DNA of 64,000 nt from assembly GCF_900109945.1 (NCBI RefSeq), contig NZ_FOBX01000017.1, positions 1-64,000 on the forward strand. The letters are read 5' to 3'. The position numbers and the translations under genes were made by a program. This DNA is from Bradyrhizobium sp. OK095 (GTDB taxonomy: Bacteria > Pseudomonadota > Alphaproteobacteria > Rhizobiales > Xanthobacteraceae). A model generated the notes under the pieces. The model saw only the letters and a list, made by a program, of their open reading frames with translations, was not told the DNA's origin and searched no databases. Within the stretch, counting starts at the first letter, position 1; the number at the start of each line of letters is the position of its first letter. Below, piece after piece: positions 42,395-51,538 of this stretch.

Positions 42395-44899
42395 ATGCGC
42401 TTGCTTGTGCGGTTCATGGGCTTCCTGTTCGCCGCGGGAACAGTGATGTTCCTGGTCGGTGTCGGGGCCGCGGCAGGTCTGATCTGGCATTTCTCCAAGG
42501 ACTTGCCGGATTACTCTCAGCTTCAGGATTACGAGCCGCCGGTGATGACCCGCGTCCACGCGGTCGACGGTTCGCTGCTCGGCGAATACGCCAAGGAGCG
42601 GCGGCTTTACTTGCCGATCCAGGCCGTGCCGAAGCTCGTGATCAACGCCTTCCTCGCAGCAGAGGACAAGAATTTCTACGAGCATGGCGGCATCGACTAC
42701 ACCGGCATGGCGCGCGCGGGCGTGCTCTATCTGCAGAACTTCGGCTCCAACCGCCGTCCGCAGGGTGCCTCCACGATCACCCAGCAGGTCGCCAAGAACT
42801 TCCTTCTGACCAACGAGGTCTCCTTCGCCCGCAAGATCAAGGAAGCCTTGCTGGCGATGCGGATCGAGAAGACCTATTCGAAGGACAAGATCCTCGAGCT
42901 GTATCTGAACGAGATCTATCTCGGCCTTGGCGCCTATGGCATCGCGGCCGCCTCGCTGGTCTATTTCGACAAATCGGTGAACGAGCTGACGGTGGCGGAA
43001 GCCTCCTATCTGGCGGCGCTGCCGAAGATGCCCGCGACACTGCATCCGGTGCGTAACCGTGACCGCGCGATCGAGCGCCGCAACTACGTGATTGACCGTC
43101 TGGTGGAGAACGGCTGGATCAAGCAGGCCGACGCCGAGAAGGCGCGCAAGGAGACGCTGGCCGTCACCAACCGCTCCGGCGGCGCCCACACCTTCGCCGG
43201 CGAATATTTCGCCGAGGAAGTCCGCCGCGACATCTTTGAGCGCTATGGCGAGAAGAAGCTGTACGAGGGCGGTCTCTCTGTCCGCACCACGCTCGATCCG
43301 AAGATCCAGGTCATGGCGCGAAAGACCATGGTGTCGGGCCTCGTGAATTATGACGAGCAGCAGGGCTATCGCGGCGCCATGAGCAAGCTCGATATCTCCG
43401 GCGACTGGGGCGTGAAGCTCGCCGAGATCAAGTCGCTGTCCGACATCTCGCCATGGCGCATGGCCGTGGTGCTGGAGACCAGCGATCAATCCGCGCGCAT
43501 CGGCTTCCAGCCGAGCCGCGAACTCGGCGGCGCCGTCAGCAAGCAGCGCGAGACAGGTCTGATCACGCTTGACGGCATCAAATGGGCAAGGGCGGCCTCG
43601 GGGGCCGCGAAGGGCAGGACAGCGACGGCGGTGTCGCAGGTTCTGCAGTCCGGCGACGTGATCTATGCCGATCCGCTCTACAGCAAGGAGGGACAGCCGG
43701 TTGAAGGCCAGTACCGGTTGCGCCAGATCCCCGAAGTGTCCGGCGCAATGGTGGTGATGGATCCCTGGACCGGCCGCGTGCTCGCGATGGTCGGCGGCTT
43801 CTCGTTCGACCAGAGCCAGTTCAACCGTGCGACCCAAGCCTACCGGCAGCCGGGTTCGTCGTTCAAGCCGATCGTCTATTCGGCCGCGCTCGACAACGGC
43901 TATACGCCGTCGACCGTCGTGCTCGACGCGCCCATCGAAATCGACCAGGGCCAGGGCGCCGGCGTGTGGCGGCCTGAAAACTTCTCCTCGGGCAAGTTCC
44001 AAGGCCCGGTGACGCTGCGCAATGCGCTGCGGCAGTCGCTCAACACCGTGACGGTGCGCCTTGCGCAAGACATCGGCATGCCCCTGATCGGCGAATATGC
44101 GCGCCGCTTCGGCGTCTATGACGAGTTGCCGAACTATCTGTCCTACGCGCTCGGCGCCGGCGAGACGACGGCGATGCGCATGGTCACGGCCTATTCGATG
44201 ATCGCCAATGGCGGCCGCCGCGTGAAGCCGACCCTGATCGACCGCATCCAGGACCGCTACGGCCACACCATCTTCAAGCACGACCAGCGCGAATGCCGTG
44301 GCTGCGAGGCACCCGGCGGCTGGAAGAACCAGACCGAGCCGCAGCTGATCGACCGCCGCGAGCAGGTGCTGGATTCCATGACCGCCTATCAGATCACCGA
44401 GCTGATGGAAGGTGTCGTGCAGGCTGGTACCGCGACCGCGCTGAGGGAGGTTGGCAAGCCGATCGCCGGCAAGACCGGCACCACCAACGAGGCCAAGGAT
44501 GCCTGGTTCGTCGGCTTCTCGCCTGATGTCGCCGTCGCCATCTATATGGGCTACGACAAGCCGCGCGCGCTGGGCAAGGGCAACGCCGCGACCGGCGGCC
44601 ATCTGGCGGCTCCGATCGCGCGCGATTTCATGAAGCTCGCGCTTGCCGACAAGCAGGCTGTTCCGTTCAAGGTACCGGCCGGCATCAAGCTGGTCCGCGT
44701 CGTCGCCAAGACCGGCATGCGCGCCGGACCCGGCGAGACCGGCGGAACCATTTTGGAGGCCTTCAAGCCGGGCACGGCGCCGCCGGACAACTACTCCGTC
44801 ATCGGGGTTGCCGACGCCGACAGCCGTATGCCGGCCTCGCAGCAGCAACAGCCGGATTCCGGCTTCATCATGCGTCCGGGGACCGGCGGCCTCTGGTAA
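42395..44899 (+). CDS. mrcA: Class A penicillin-binding protein 1A
   Basis: Predicted 834-residue bifunctional peptidoglycan synthase anchored by an N-terminal helix (about 5-30). The GT51 glycosyltransferase has its catalytic Glu90 in AAEDKNFYEHGG and GASTITQQVAKN. An OB-like linker follows, then the transpeptidase with Ser488-x-x-Lys491 (SSFK), SLN and Lys693-Thr-Gly. The length and C-terminal extension fit alphaproteobacterial PBP1A. It lies after the wall amidase and before prfB. Confidence 0.97.
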   Translation: MRLLVRFMGFLFAAGTVMFLVGVGAAAGLIWHFSKDLPDYSQLQDYEPPVMTRVHAVDGSLLGEYAKERRLYLPIQAVPKLVINAFLAAEDKNFYEHGGIDYTGMARAGVLYLQNFGSNRRPQGASTITQQVAKNFLLTNEVSFARKIKEALLAMRIEKTYSKDKILELYLNEIYLGLGAYGIAAASLVYFDKSVNELTVAEASYLAALPKMPATLHPVRNRDRAIERRNYVIDRLVENGWIKQADAEKARKETLAVTNRSGGAHTFAGEYFAEEVRRDIFERYGEKKLYEGGLSVRTTLDPKIQVMARKTMVSGLVNYDEQQGYRGAMSKLDISGDWGVKLAEIKSLSDISPWRMAVVLETSDQSARIGFQPSRELGGAVSKQRETGLITLDGIKWARAASGAAKGRTATAVSQVLQSGDVIYADPLYSKEGQPVEGQYRLRQIPEVSGAMVVMDPWTGRVLAMVGGFSFDQSQFNRATQAYRQPGSSFKPIVYSAALDNGYTPSTVVLDAPIEIDQGQGAGVWRPENFSSGKFQGPVTLRNALRQSLNTVTVRLAQDIGMPLIGEYARRFGVYDELPNYLSYALGAGETTAMRMVTAYSMIANGGRRVKPTLIDRIQDRYGHTIFKHDQRECRGCEAPGGWKNQTEPQLIDRREQVLDSMTAYQITELMEGVVQAGTATALREVGKPIAGKTGTTNEAKDAWFVGFSPDVAVAIYMGYDKPRALGKGNAATGGHLAAPIARDFMKLALADKQAVPFKVPAGIKLVRVVAKTGMRAGPGETGGTILEAFKPGTAPPDNYSVIGVADADSRMPASQQQQPDSGFIMRPGTGGLW

Positions 44900-45014
44900 A
44901 CGATGGGGAGAATCGTCGGGGGTGGAGGAGCGGGCGGTTGCGCTTTGCCTCCGCCGCCGCTACATCCGGCCTTCAAATCGAACGCGGAGCAATTCCGCGA
45001 GATTAGAGAACGAC

Positions 45015-46146
45015 ATGCGCGCCGAAATCGAACGGTTGGTAGAAGAGATCAAGCAGTCAGTCGGGCTGCTGAGGAGGCATCTTTGACGTCGATAAATCGA
45101 CGGCGCGCCTCGCTGAGCTGAACAAGCTCGCAGAAGATCCCAATCTCTGGAACGATTCCCAGAAGGCCCAGAAGCTGATGCAGGAGCGAACCTCGCTGGA
45201 GGATTCGCTCTCGGGTATCGGCAAGGTCGAACAGCAGCTTGAAGACGACATCGGCATGATCGAGCTCGGCGAGGCCGAGGGCGATGCGGGTGTCGTCGCT
45301 GAAGCCGAAAATGCGTTGAAGGCTCTGAAGAAGGAAGTGGCGCGGCGCGAGCTCGAGGCGCTGCTGTCGGGCGAAGCCGACGGCTTCGATTCCTATCTCG
45401 AAGTCCATGCCGGCGCCGGCGGCACCGAGAGCCAGGACTGGGCGCAGATGCTCTTGCGCATGTACACGCGCTGGGCCGAAACCCACGGCTTCAAGGTCGA
45501 ATTCCTCGAGGAGTCCGAGGGCGAAGAGGCCGGCATCAAGTCCGCGACCATCCAGGTCTCCGGCCACAATGCCTATGGCTGGTTGAAGACGGAGGCGGGC
45601 GTGCACCGGCTGGTGCGCATCTCGCCGTTCGATTCCAACGCGCGGCGGCATACGTCGTTCTCGAGCGTGCAAGTGTTCCCGGTCATCGACGACAGCATCA
45701 AGATCGACATCAAGGAATCCGATGTCCGCGTCGACACGATGCGTTCGGGCGGCGCCGGCGGCCAGCACGTCAACAAGACTGAATCGGCGGTGCGGCTGAC
45801 GCATATCCCGAGCGGCGTCGCGGTGGTCTGCCAGGCCGGCCGCTCCCAGCACAAGAACAAGGCGCAGGCCTGGGACATGCTGCGCGCGCGTCTCTATCAG
45901 ATCGAGCTGAAGAAGCGCGAGGAGAAGGCCGCCGCCGACCAGGCCGCCAAGACCGATATCGGCTGGGGCCATCAGATCCGCTCCTACGTGCTGCAGCCCT
46001 ATCAGATGGTGAAGGATCTGCGCACGGGCGTGCAGACCTCCGACACCTCGGGCGTGCTCAACGGCGAGCTCGACGACTTCATGGCCGCGACGCTGGCGCA
46101 GCGCGCCTTCGGCACCACAGGCGCTGACATCGAGGACGTGGACTGA
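45015..46146 (+). CDS. prfB: Peptide chain release factor 2 with +1 frameshift
   Basis: Predicted 376-residue RF2, which reads UGA and UAA. The first 23 codons (45015-45083) end at CTT, and the next codon is an in-frame TGA (45084-45086). A +1 shift resumes with GAC at 45085, and the frame then runs to 46146. The slip site AGG-AGG-CAT-CTT-TGA-C has the internal Shine-Dalgarno AGGAGG three bases before CTT, as in the classic autoregulatory signal. The stop-recognition motif SPF is at 203-205 and the GGQ catalytic motif at 248-250. A gene caller may wrongly start it at 45178. Confidence 0.96.
45072..45087 (+). promoter_or_regulatory. Programmed +1 ribosomal frameshift site of prfB
   Basis: AGGAGG (45072-45077), CAT, CTT (45081-45083), TGA (45084-45086), C. 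RF2 scarcity delays stop at the weak UGA-C and promotes the shift, so RF2 controls its own level. Confidence 0.95.
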
Positions 46147-46148
46147 TC

Positions 46149-47030
46149 ATGACCCGAATTGCCTTCATCGGGCTTGGACGGATGGGCCATGGCATGGCCG
46201 GCCGCTATCTCGATGCCGGTTTTACGGTGACGCTGTGGAATCGCAGCAAATCAAAAGCGGAAGACCTGATCGCGCGCGGCGCGCATTGGGCGACGTCGCC
46301 GGAGGATGCCGCGATCGATGCCGACGCCGTCGTGACCATGGTCGCCGACGACGAAGCTTCGCGTGCGGTCTGGCTCGGGCCCATGGGCGCCGCCAAGACG
46401 GCGAAATCAGGCACCATCGCAATCGAATGCTCCACCGTCTCCTATGACCACGCCCGCGAGATGGGCCGTGAGCTCAACGCGCGCGGACTGATCTATATCG
46501 ATTGCCCCGTGACGGGATTGCCGGATGCAGCGGCCAGCGGAAAGCTGACGCTGCTCGCCGGCGCCGATGCGGCCGACCTCGAACGTGCGCGTCCCTATCT
46601 CACGCCGATCGGCTCGACCATCCGCCATTTCGGCGCGGTCGGCTCCGGCACGGTCTACAAGCTCATCAATAATCTGATGGGCGCGATCCAGATCGCCGGC
46701 CTCGCCGAGGGCCTCGCGATCGCCGAGCAGGCCGGCCTCGACATGAACCTCGTGCTGGAATCGATCCAGGCGGGTGTTGCCGCAAGCCCGCAGGTGCAGC
46801 GCCACGCCAAGCGCATGGTCGCCCGCGATTTCAGCGGCGCGACCTTTACGGCAGCGCTCCGGCACAAGGACGCGGCGTACGCCGTGAAGCTCGCCGAGAG
46901 CCTCTTGGCCGACAAGCCGCTGGTTTCGCGCGCGGCCGTCGAGTCCTACGCGCAGGCGAAGGCTGTGATGCCGGATGACGACGAAGGCAAGATGATCGAG
47001 CTGGTGTCGCGGCCGAAGAAGCCGTCTTAA
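46149..47030 (+). CDS. 3-hydroxyisobutyrate dehydrogenase-family oxidoreductase
   Basis: Predicted 293-residue NAD(P)-dependent beta-hydroxyacid dehydrogenase. The dinucleotide motif GLGRMGHGMAGRYLDAGF starts at residue 9. The substrate motif DCPVTGLPDAAASGKLT and catalytic Lys in GTVYKLINNLM follow the family. Real substrate could be hydroxyisobutyrate, tartronate semialdehyde or a glyoxylate-type acid. It starts two bases after the prfB stop. Confidence 0.92.
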   Translation: MTRIAFIGLGRMGHGMAGRYLDAGFTVTLWNRSKSKAEDLIARGAHWATSPEDAAIDADAVVTMVADDEASRAVWLGPMGAAKTAKSGTIAIECSTVSYDHAREMGRELNARGLIYIDCPVTGLPDAAASGKLTLLAGADAADLERARPYLTPIGSTIRHFGAVGSGTVYKLINNLMGAIQIAGLAEGLAIAEQAGLDMNLVLESIQAGVAASPQVQRHAKRMVARDFSGATFTAALRHKDAAYAVKLAESLLADKPLVSRAAVESYAQAKAVMPDDDEGKMIELVSRPKKPS

Positions 47031-47045
47031 CCGGGGCAGTTCGAC

Positions 47046-47921
47046 ATGGGGCAGCCTCGATCGGAACGCGGTCTCGGCATTGCCCTCGTCATATCAGCCG
47101 CGGTCGCTTGGAGCACGGCGCCGTTCTTCACCCGACTGCTGCCGTTCGATCCCTGGACGATTCTGTTCTGGCGCGGCCTGTTCGCAGGCGGCCTGATCAG
47201 CGTGTTTCTGGTGGTGATGCAGGGCCGCGGCGCGCTGCGGCAATTGATCGTGCCGGGGAGGGGCGGGTTGCTCGTCGCCTCGTTGTCCACCATCGGTATG
47301 GTCTCGTTCATCCCCGCGCTTCAGATGACCAACGTGATGAATGTGGCGGTGCTGATCGCCACGCAGCCCTTCGTCGCGGCTGCGCTGGCGTGGCTATGGC
47401 TCGGTGAGACCGCAAATTGGCGCACGCTGATCGCAAGCCTGATGGCCTTTGCCGGCGTCGTCATCACGGTCGGCGGTGTGCAAGCCGGCGCCGATCTCGG
47501 CGGCGTGGCCCTGAGCTGCCTGATGGTATCAGCCATCTCCGCCATGACGGTGGTGGTTCGGCGCCACCGCGAGACGTCGATGGTGGCGGCGGCCGCGCTG
47601 TCGAACTTCCTCGGAAGTCTCGTCAGTCTTCCGTTCGCTCACGACATCGCCCATGTCGGCGGCAACGGCCTCGCCATTCTCGCGATGTTCGGCTGCCTCC
47701 AGGTCGCGCTCGGCCTGACCCTCTACATGCTCGGCTCGCGCCTGCTGCCGTCAGGGCAGGCCTCTCTGATCGCGACGCTGGAAACGCCGCTAATGCCGTT
47801 CTGGATCTGGGTTGCCTTCCGGGAATTGCCGGCCGTGCACGCCCTCATTGGCGGCGCCCTGGTGATCGGGGCGGTGGTTGCCGATATCGCGGGTGACGCC
47901 CGGTCACGCCGATCCTCTTGA
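47046..47921 (+). CDS. EamA-family (DMT) transporter
   Basis: Predicted 291-residue inner-membrane permease with about ten helices in two EamA repeats (ALVISAAVAWSTAPFFTRLL and the later GCLQVALGLTLYMLGSRLLPSGQA). It is 15 bases after the dehydrogenase, so probably co-transcribed with it. Substrate unknown. Confidence 0.9.
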   Translation: MGQPRSERGLGIALVISAAVAWSTAPFFTRLLPFDPWTILFWRGLFAGGLISVFLVVMQGRGALRQLIVPGRGGLLVASLSTIGMVSFIPALQMTNVMNVAVLIATQPFVAAALAWLWLGETANWRTLIASLMAFAGVVITVGGVQAGADLGGVALSCLMVSAISAMTVVVRRHRETSMVAAAALSNFLGSLVSLPFAHDIAHVGGNGLAILAMFGCLQVALGLTLYMLGSRLLPSGQASLIATLETPLMPFWIWVAFRELPAVHALIGGALVIGAVVADIAGDARSRRSS

Positions 47922-48000
47922 GCTGTGTCTTGTCGGAAATCGGGTGGCCTTGTTCGCTGACGTGTCCTAGGCGGCAGGCTCGGCCGCCGAGGTGATACCC

Positions 48001-48912
48001 ATGCCCCCGAACGACAACCGTATCGATGCGCGAGACTGGTCGCTGCTTGCCGTGCTCTCGGTCCTCTGGGGCGGCTCGTTCTTCTTCAACGGCGCGGCGT
48101 TGCGGGAATTGCCGCCGCTGACGCTGGTGTTTTTGCGCGTCGCGCTTGGCGCGGCCATTCTCCTGCCGCTGCTCCGGATGCAGGGGATCCGCTTTCCCAA
48201 CGGCATGACGGGCTGGAAGCCGTTCGTTGCGATCGGGCTGCTCAACAACGTCATCCCGTTCTCGCTGATCGTGGCCGGCCAGACCTTCATTCCGAGCGGA
48301 CTGGCGTCGATCCTGAACGCGACAACGCCGCTGTTCACCGTGCTCGTGATGGCGGCGGCGCGCGAAGAGGCCTTGCAGATGCGCCGTGTCGCCGGCGTGG
48401 CGCTGGGCCTCGCCGGCGTGATCATTTTGCGCGGATGGGGCATCGAGACGAGGGTCGGGCAGGGGATCGGAATCCTGCTCTGCCTGGGTGGTGCCTTCAG
48501 CTACGGTCTCGCCGCGCTGGCGGCGCGGCGGCTGTTGAAGGACTCGGCCCCGCTCGGCACGGCAACGTTTCAGCTCATGGCGTCGACGGTGATGATGGCG
48601 GCTGTCGCCAGCGCGGTGGAGCAGCCGTGGCATCTTCCGATGCCTGATATCACGACCTGGCTCGCGGTGCTCGGCCTTGCCGGCCTGTCGACGGCGCTCG
48701 CTTACATCGTCTTCTTTCAGATCATTCGGCGCTCGGGCGCGACCAATGTGATGCTGGTGACGCTGCTCATTCCCGTCACCGCAATTCTTCTGGGCTGGCT
48801 GGTGCTGGGTGAGCCGATCTCCCCGCGCGAGATCGCCGGCGCCATCGTCATCGCCAGCGCGTTGCTGGTGATTGACGGACGCGCGATCAGCCTGCTGCGG
48901 CGCGGCGCCTAA
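48001..48912 (+). CDS. EamA-family (DMT) transporter, second copy
   Basis: Predicted 303-residue permease with two EamA halves (LSVLWGGSFFFNGAAL, LAGLSTALAYIVFFQIIRRSGATN). GAGGTGA sets the ATG at 48001; a GTG three codons earlier is less likely. It is not closely similar to its upstream neighbour, so they are not a recent tandem copy. Substrate unknown. Confidence 0.9.
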   Translation: MPPNDNRIDARDWSLLAVLSVLWGGSFFFNGAALRELPPLTLVFLRVALGAAILLPLLRMQGIRFPNGMTGWKPFVAIGLLNNVIPFSLIVAGQTFIPSGLASILNATTPLFTVLVMAAAREEALQMRRVAGVALGLAGVIILRGWGIETRVGQGIGILLCLGGAFSYGLAALAARRLLKDSAPLGTATFQLMASTVMMAAVASAVEQPWHLPMPDITTWLAVLGLAGLSTALAYIVFFQIIRRSGATNVMLVTLLIPVTAILLGWLVLGEPISPREIAGAIVIASALLVIDGRAISLLRRGA

Positions 48913-49019
48913 GTTCCCGATCGAGCGTTTCATCTCACGGAAAAACGAGCCGCTTGCCAGCGGTCAGCCGCCTTGCGACACTCTCCACAAAACAAGACTA
49001 CAAAATAGGGGAGAGAACG

Positions 49020-50255
49020 ATGCCGGGTCGTCGCCAAAACCTTGCTGCCATCGCTATGCTTGCTGCCGGAGTGCTCGTCGCAGTACCGGCGATGGCGCAG
49101 AAGAAATACGACCCCGGCGCCACCGACACCGACATCAAGCTCGGCAACATCATGCCCTACAGCGGGCCGGCGTCGTCCTATGGCGTGATCGGGAAGACCG
49201 AGGCCGCCTTTTTCAAGATGATCAACGATCAGGGCGGCATCAACGGGCGCAAGATCGACTTCATCAGCTATGACGACGCCTATTCGCCGCCGAAGGCGAT
49301 CGAGCAGGCGCGCAAGCTGGTCGAGAGCGACGAGGTCCTGTTGATCTTCCAGCCGCTCGGCACGCCCTCGAACTCCGCGATCATGAAATACATGAATGCG
49401 AAGAAGGTACCGCAGCTCTTCGTTGCCTCCGGCGGCACCAAGTTCGGCGACCCCAAGAACTTCCCCTGGACCATGGGCTTCCAGCCGAACTACCAGAGCG
49501 AGGGGCGAATCTACGCAAAATATATCCGCGACAAGTTCCCGAACAGCAAGATCGCGGTGTTCTGGCAGAACGACGATGCCGGCAAAGACCAGTTCAAGGG
49601 CCTGAAGGATGGGCTCGGCGACAAGGTCAACATGATCATCGCCGACAAATCCTACGAGGTCAGCGATCCCTCGATCGACTCGCAGATCGTGGCACTCCAC
49701 GATTCCGGCGCCGACATCTTCTTCTCGTGGGCGGCGCCGAAGGGTTCGGCACAGGCGATCCGCAAGGTCGGCGAGCTCGGCTGGAAGCCAAAATTCTTCC
49801 TCGCCAACACCGCGACCTCGGTCGCCTCTGTGCTCAAGCCCGCCGGGCTCGACTATTCCAAGGACATCATCTCGACCGTCTATCTGAAGGACCCGACCGA
49901 TCCGACCTGGGACAAGGACCCCGCGGTGATCAAATGGCGCGCGTTCATGGACAAGTATTATCCTGATGGCGACAAGGCCAACGCCAACAATGTCTATGGC
50001 TATGTCCAGGCCGAGGCGATGGCCCAGGTCCTGAAGCAGTGCGGCGACACTCTCACGCGCGAGAACGTCATGAAGCAGGCCGCGAACCTGAAGGATTTCC
50101 ACACCGACCTGATGCTGCCGGGCATCATGGTCAACACGTCAGCCGATGACTATTTCCCGATCGAGCAGATGCAGCTGATGCGCTTCAACGGGCAGGCCTG
50201 GGAGCTGTTCGGAGAGGTCATCACCGGCGAGGTTGGCCACGAGCGCGGCCAGTAG
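49020..50255 (+). CDS. ABC substrate-binding protein, Leu/Ile/Val type
   Basis: Predicted 411-residue periplasmic binding protein. The signal peptide ends near AVPAMAQ (residue 28). The type I periplasmic-binding fold shows IKLGNIMPYSGPASSYGVIGK and DDAYSPPKAIEQARKLVESD typical of LivK-like receptors. The ligand may be an aliphatic amino acid, amide or aromatic acid. It has no permease or ATPase genes beside it, so it must use components coded elsewhere. GGGGAGAG sets the start. Its stop abuts the convergent ligase gene. Confidence 0.93.
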   Translation: MPGRRQNLAAIAMLAAGVLVAVPAMAQKKYDPGATDTDIKLGNIMPYSGPASSYGVIGKTEAAFFKMINDQGGINGRKIDFISYDDAYSPPKAIEQARKLVESDEVLLIFQPLGTPSNSAIMKYMNAKKVPQLFVASGGTKFGDPKNFPWTMGFQPNYQSEGRIYAKYIRDKFPNSKIAVFWQNDDAGKDQFKGLKDGLGDKVNMIIADKSYEVSDPSIDSQIVALHDSGADIFFSWAAPKGSAQAIRKVGELGWKPKFFLANTATSVASVLKPAGLDYSKDIISTVYLKDPTDPTWDKDPAVIKWRAFMDKYYPDGDKANANNVYGYVQAEAMAQVLKQCGDTLTRENVMKQAANLKDFHTDLMLPGIMVNTSADDYFPIEQMQLMRFNGQAWELFGEVITGEVGHERGQ

Positions 50256-50256
50256 G

Positions 50257-51528
50257 TCAGGACCGGCTGGCGGCTTGCGCCCTCAGCGCTATGCCGCCGG
50301 CGACGCCGACGCCGAGCACATACATCCAGCCCTCGTGGAAATCGAACAGGTGCGAGTTCAGCAGCGAGCTCGCGATGTTCTGCACGATGACCACGAAGCC
50401 GATCCAGGTGGCAAGGCCTTCGCCGAGGAAAAGGCGAAGCTGCGCGATCCACATCGCGTAGAGCAGCACGACGCCCAGCAGGCCCCACTGCATGGCGGCA
50501 TTGAGGGTCTGGTTGTGCGGATTGCTCACAACCTCCGCATCGAGGCTGCTCCCGCCAGTGGCGGCGCGCTCGAATTGCCGTTTGATCGAGCCGGTGCCAT
50601 GGCCGATCAGGGGGGCTTCAGCGATGGCGTGGAGCGCCTTGCGCCAATAGGTCAGCCGCTGCGCGGTCGAGGCGCGGCTGATGTCCTCATGGCCATGGCG
50701 GTATTCGACCGCGACGTCGGTGATGCGCTGGCGCAGATAGGGCGAATTGGTCCAGGCGAGCGCGCTTGCGGCGACCGTGCCTGCGAGCAGGACCAGCGTC
50801 GCCCGCCGGCTCAGATGTTTCCAGGCGAACAAGGCCAGCAGCACCGGGACGCAGAGAAGCGCCGTGCGGCTTGAGGCGACGAATACCATGTTGGTGGCGA
50901 ACAGCAGGATCAGCGCCAGGCATGCGGCGGTTGCGGCCACGCTTCCACCGCGCCAGAAAGTCAGCGCGGGCAGCGCCAGCGCAAAGGCACACAGCGTGAA
51001 CTCCTGGCTCTGGTCGATGTAGTTCTTGACGGGAACGCCGGCCGATGCCGTCGCGGTGATCTTCCAGGCGGGATCGACCAGCACGATCCAGGAGTAGACC
51101 GCAAGCAGCGCACAGGAGGCGAGGAAGGCGAGGCAAACCCACAAGCCGCGCTCCGACCGGCTGAAATGATAGAGCAGCGGTGGAATCAGCACGAGCTTTG
51201 CCACCGGCTTGATCGCATGCAACCGATCAGCCCAATCGCCGCCCGACCACAGCGTGCCGACGAGCGCGAGCATCAGGAACACGAAGGGGAGCGCAAACGC
51301 GGGCCGTGTCAGCTCGCGGGCATAGTCGCGCCAGTCGATGGTCGGCGTGACCGCGAGCAGCCAGAGCCCGACGAAGACCGAAGGCGCCGTGGTTGACCAG
51401 GGCAACGACGCCGCGATCAGGATGACCAGCACATCTGCCGCCCGGACCAGCGCGGCCGAACGGCCCAAAGCCTGCCATCGGCCACGCAGGTCGCTGAGAT
51501 CGGACAATACGGCAGATTCAGCCGTCAT
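50257..51528 (-). CDS. O-antigen ligase/polymerase family membrane protein
   Basis: Predicted 423-residue inner-membrane protein with about ten hydrophobic segments and a large periplasmic loop (after LTYWRKALHAIAEAPLIGHGTGSI), where Wzy_C/WaaL members hold their conserved residues. It would join or polymerise glycans on a lipid carrier. It ends the polysaccharide operon, starting 10 bases after the glycosyltransferase stop. An earlier ATG at 51576 overlaps that gene. Confidence 0.85.
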   Translation of the reverse strand: MTAESAVLSDLSDLRGRWQALGRSAALVRAADVLVILIAASLPWSTTAPSVFVGLWLLAVTPTIDWRDYARELTRPAFALPFVFLMLALVGTLWSGGDWADRLHAIKPVAKLVLIPPLLYHFSRSERGLWVCLAFLASCALLAVYSWIVLVDPAWKITATASAGVPVKNYIDQSQEFTLCAFALALPALTFWRGGSVAATAACLALILLFATNMVFVASSRTALLCVPVLLALFAWKHLSRRATLVLLAGTVAASALAWTNSPYLRQRITDVAVEYRHGHEDISRASTAQRLTYWRKALHAIAEAPLIGHGTGSIKRQFERAATGGSSLDAEVVSNPHNQTLNAAMQWGLLGVVLLYAMWIAQLRLFLGEGLATWIGFVVIVQNIASSLLNSHLFDFHEGWMYVLGVGVAGGIALRAQAASRS

Positions 51529-51538
51529 CTGGATGCAC

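Noticed and set aside
42338..44848. An 836-codon minus-strand frame opposite PBP1A
   Set aside because: Antisense shadow; PBP1A carries all catalytic motifs, while this frame has no recognisable domain.
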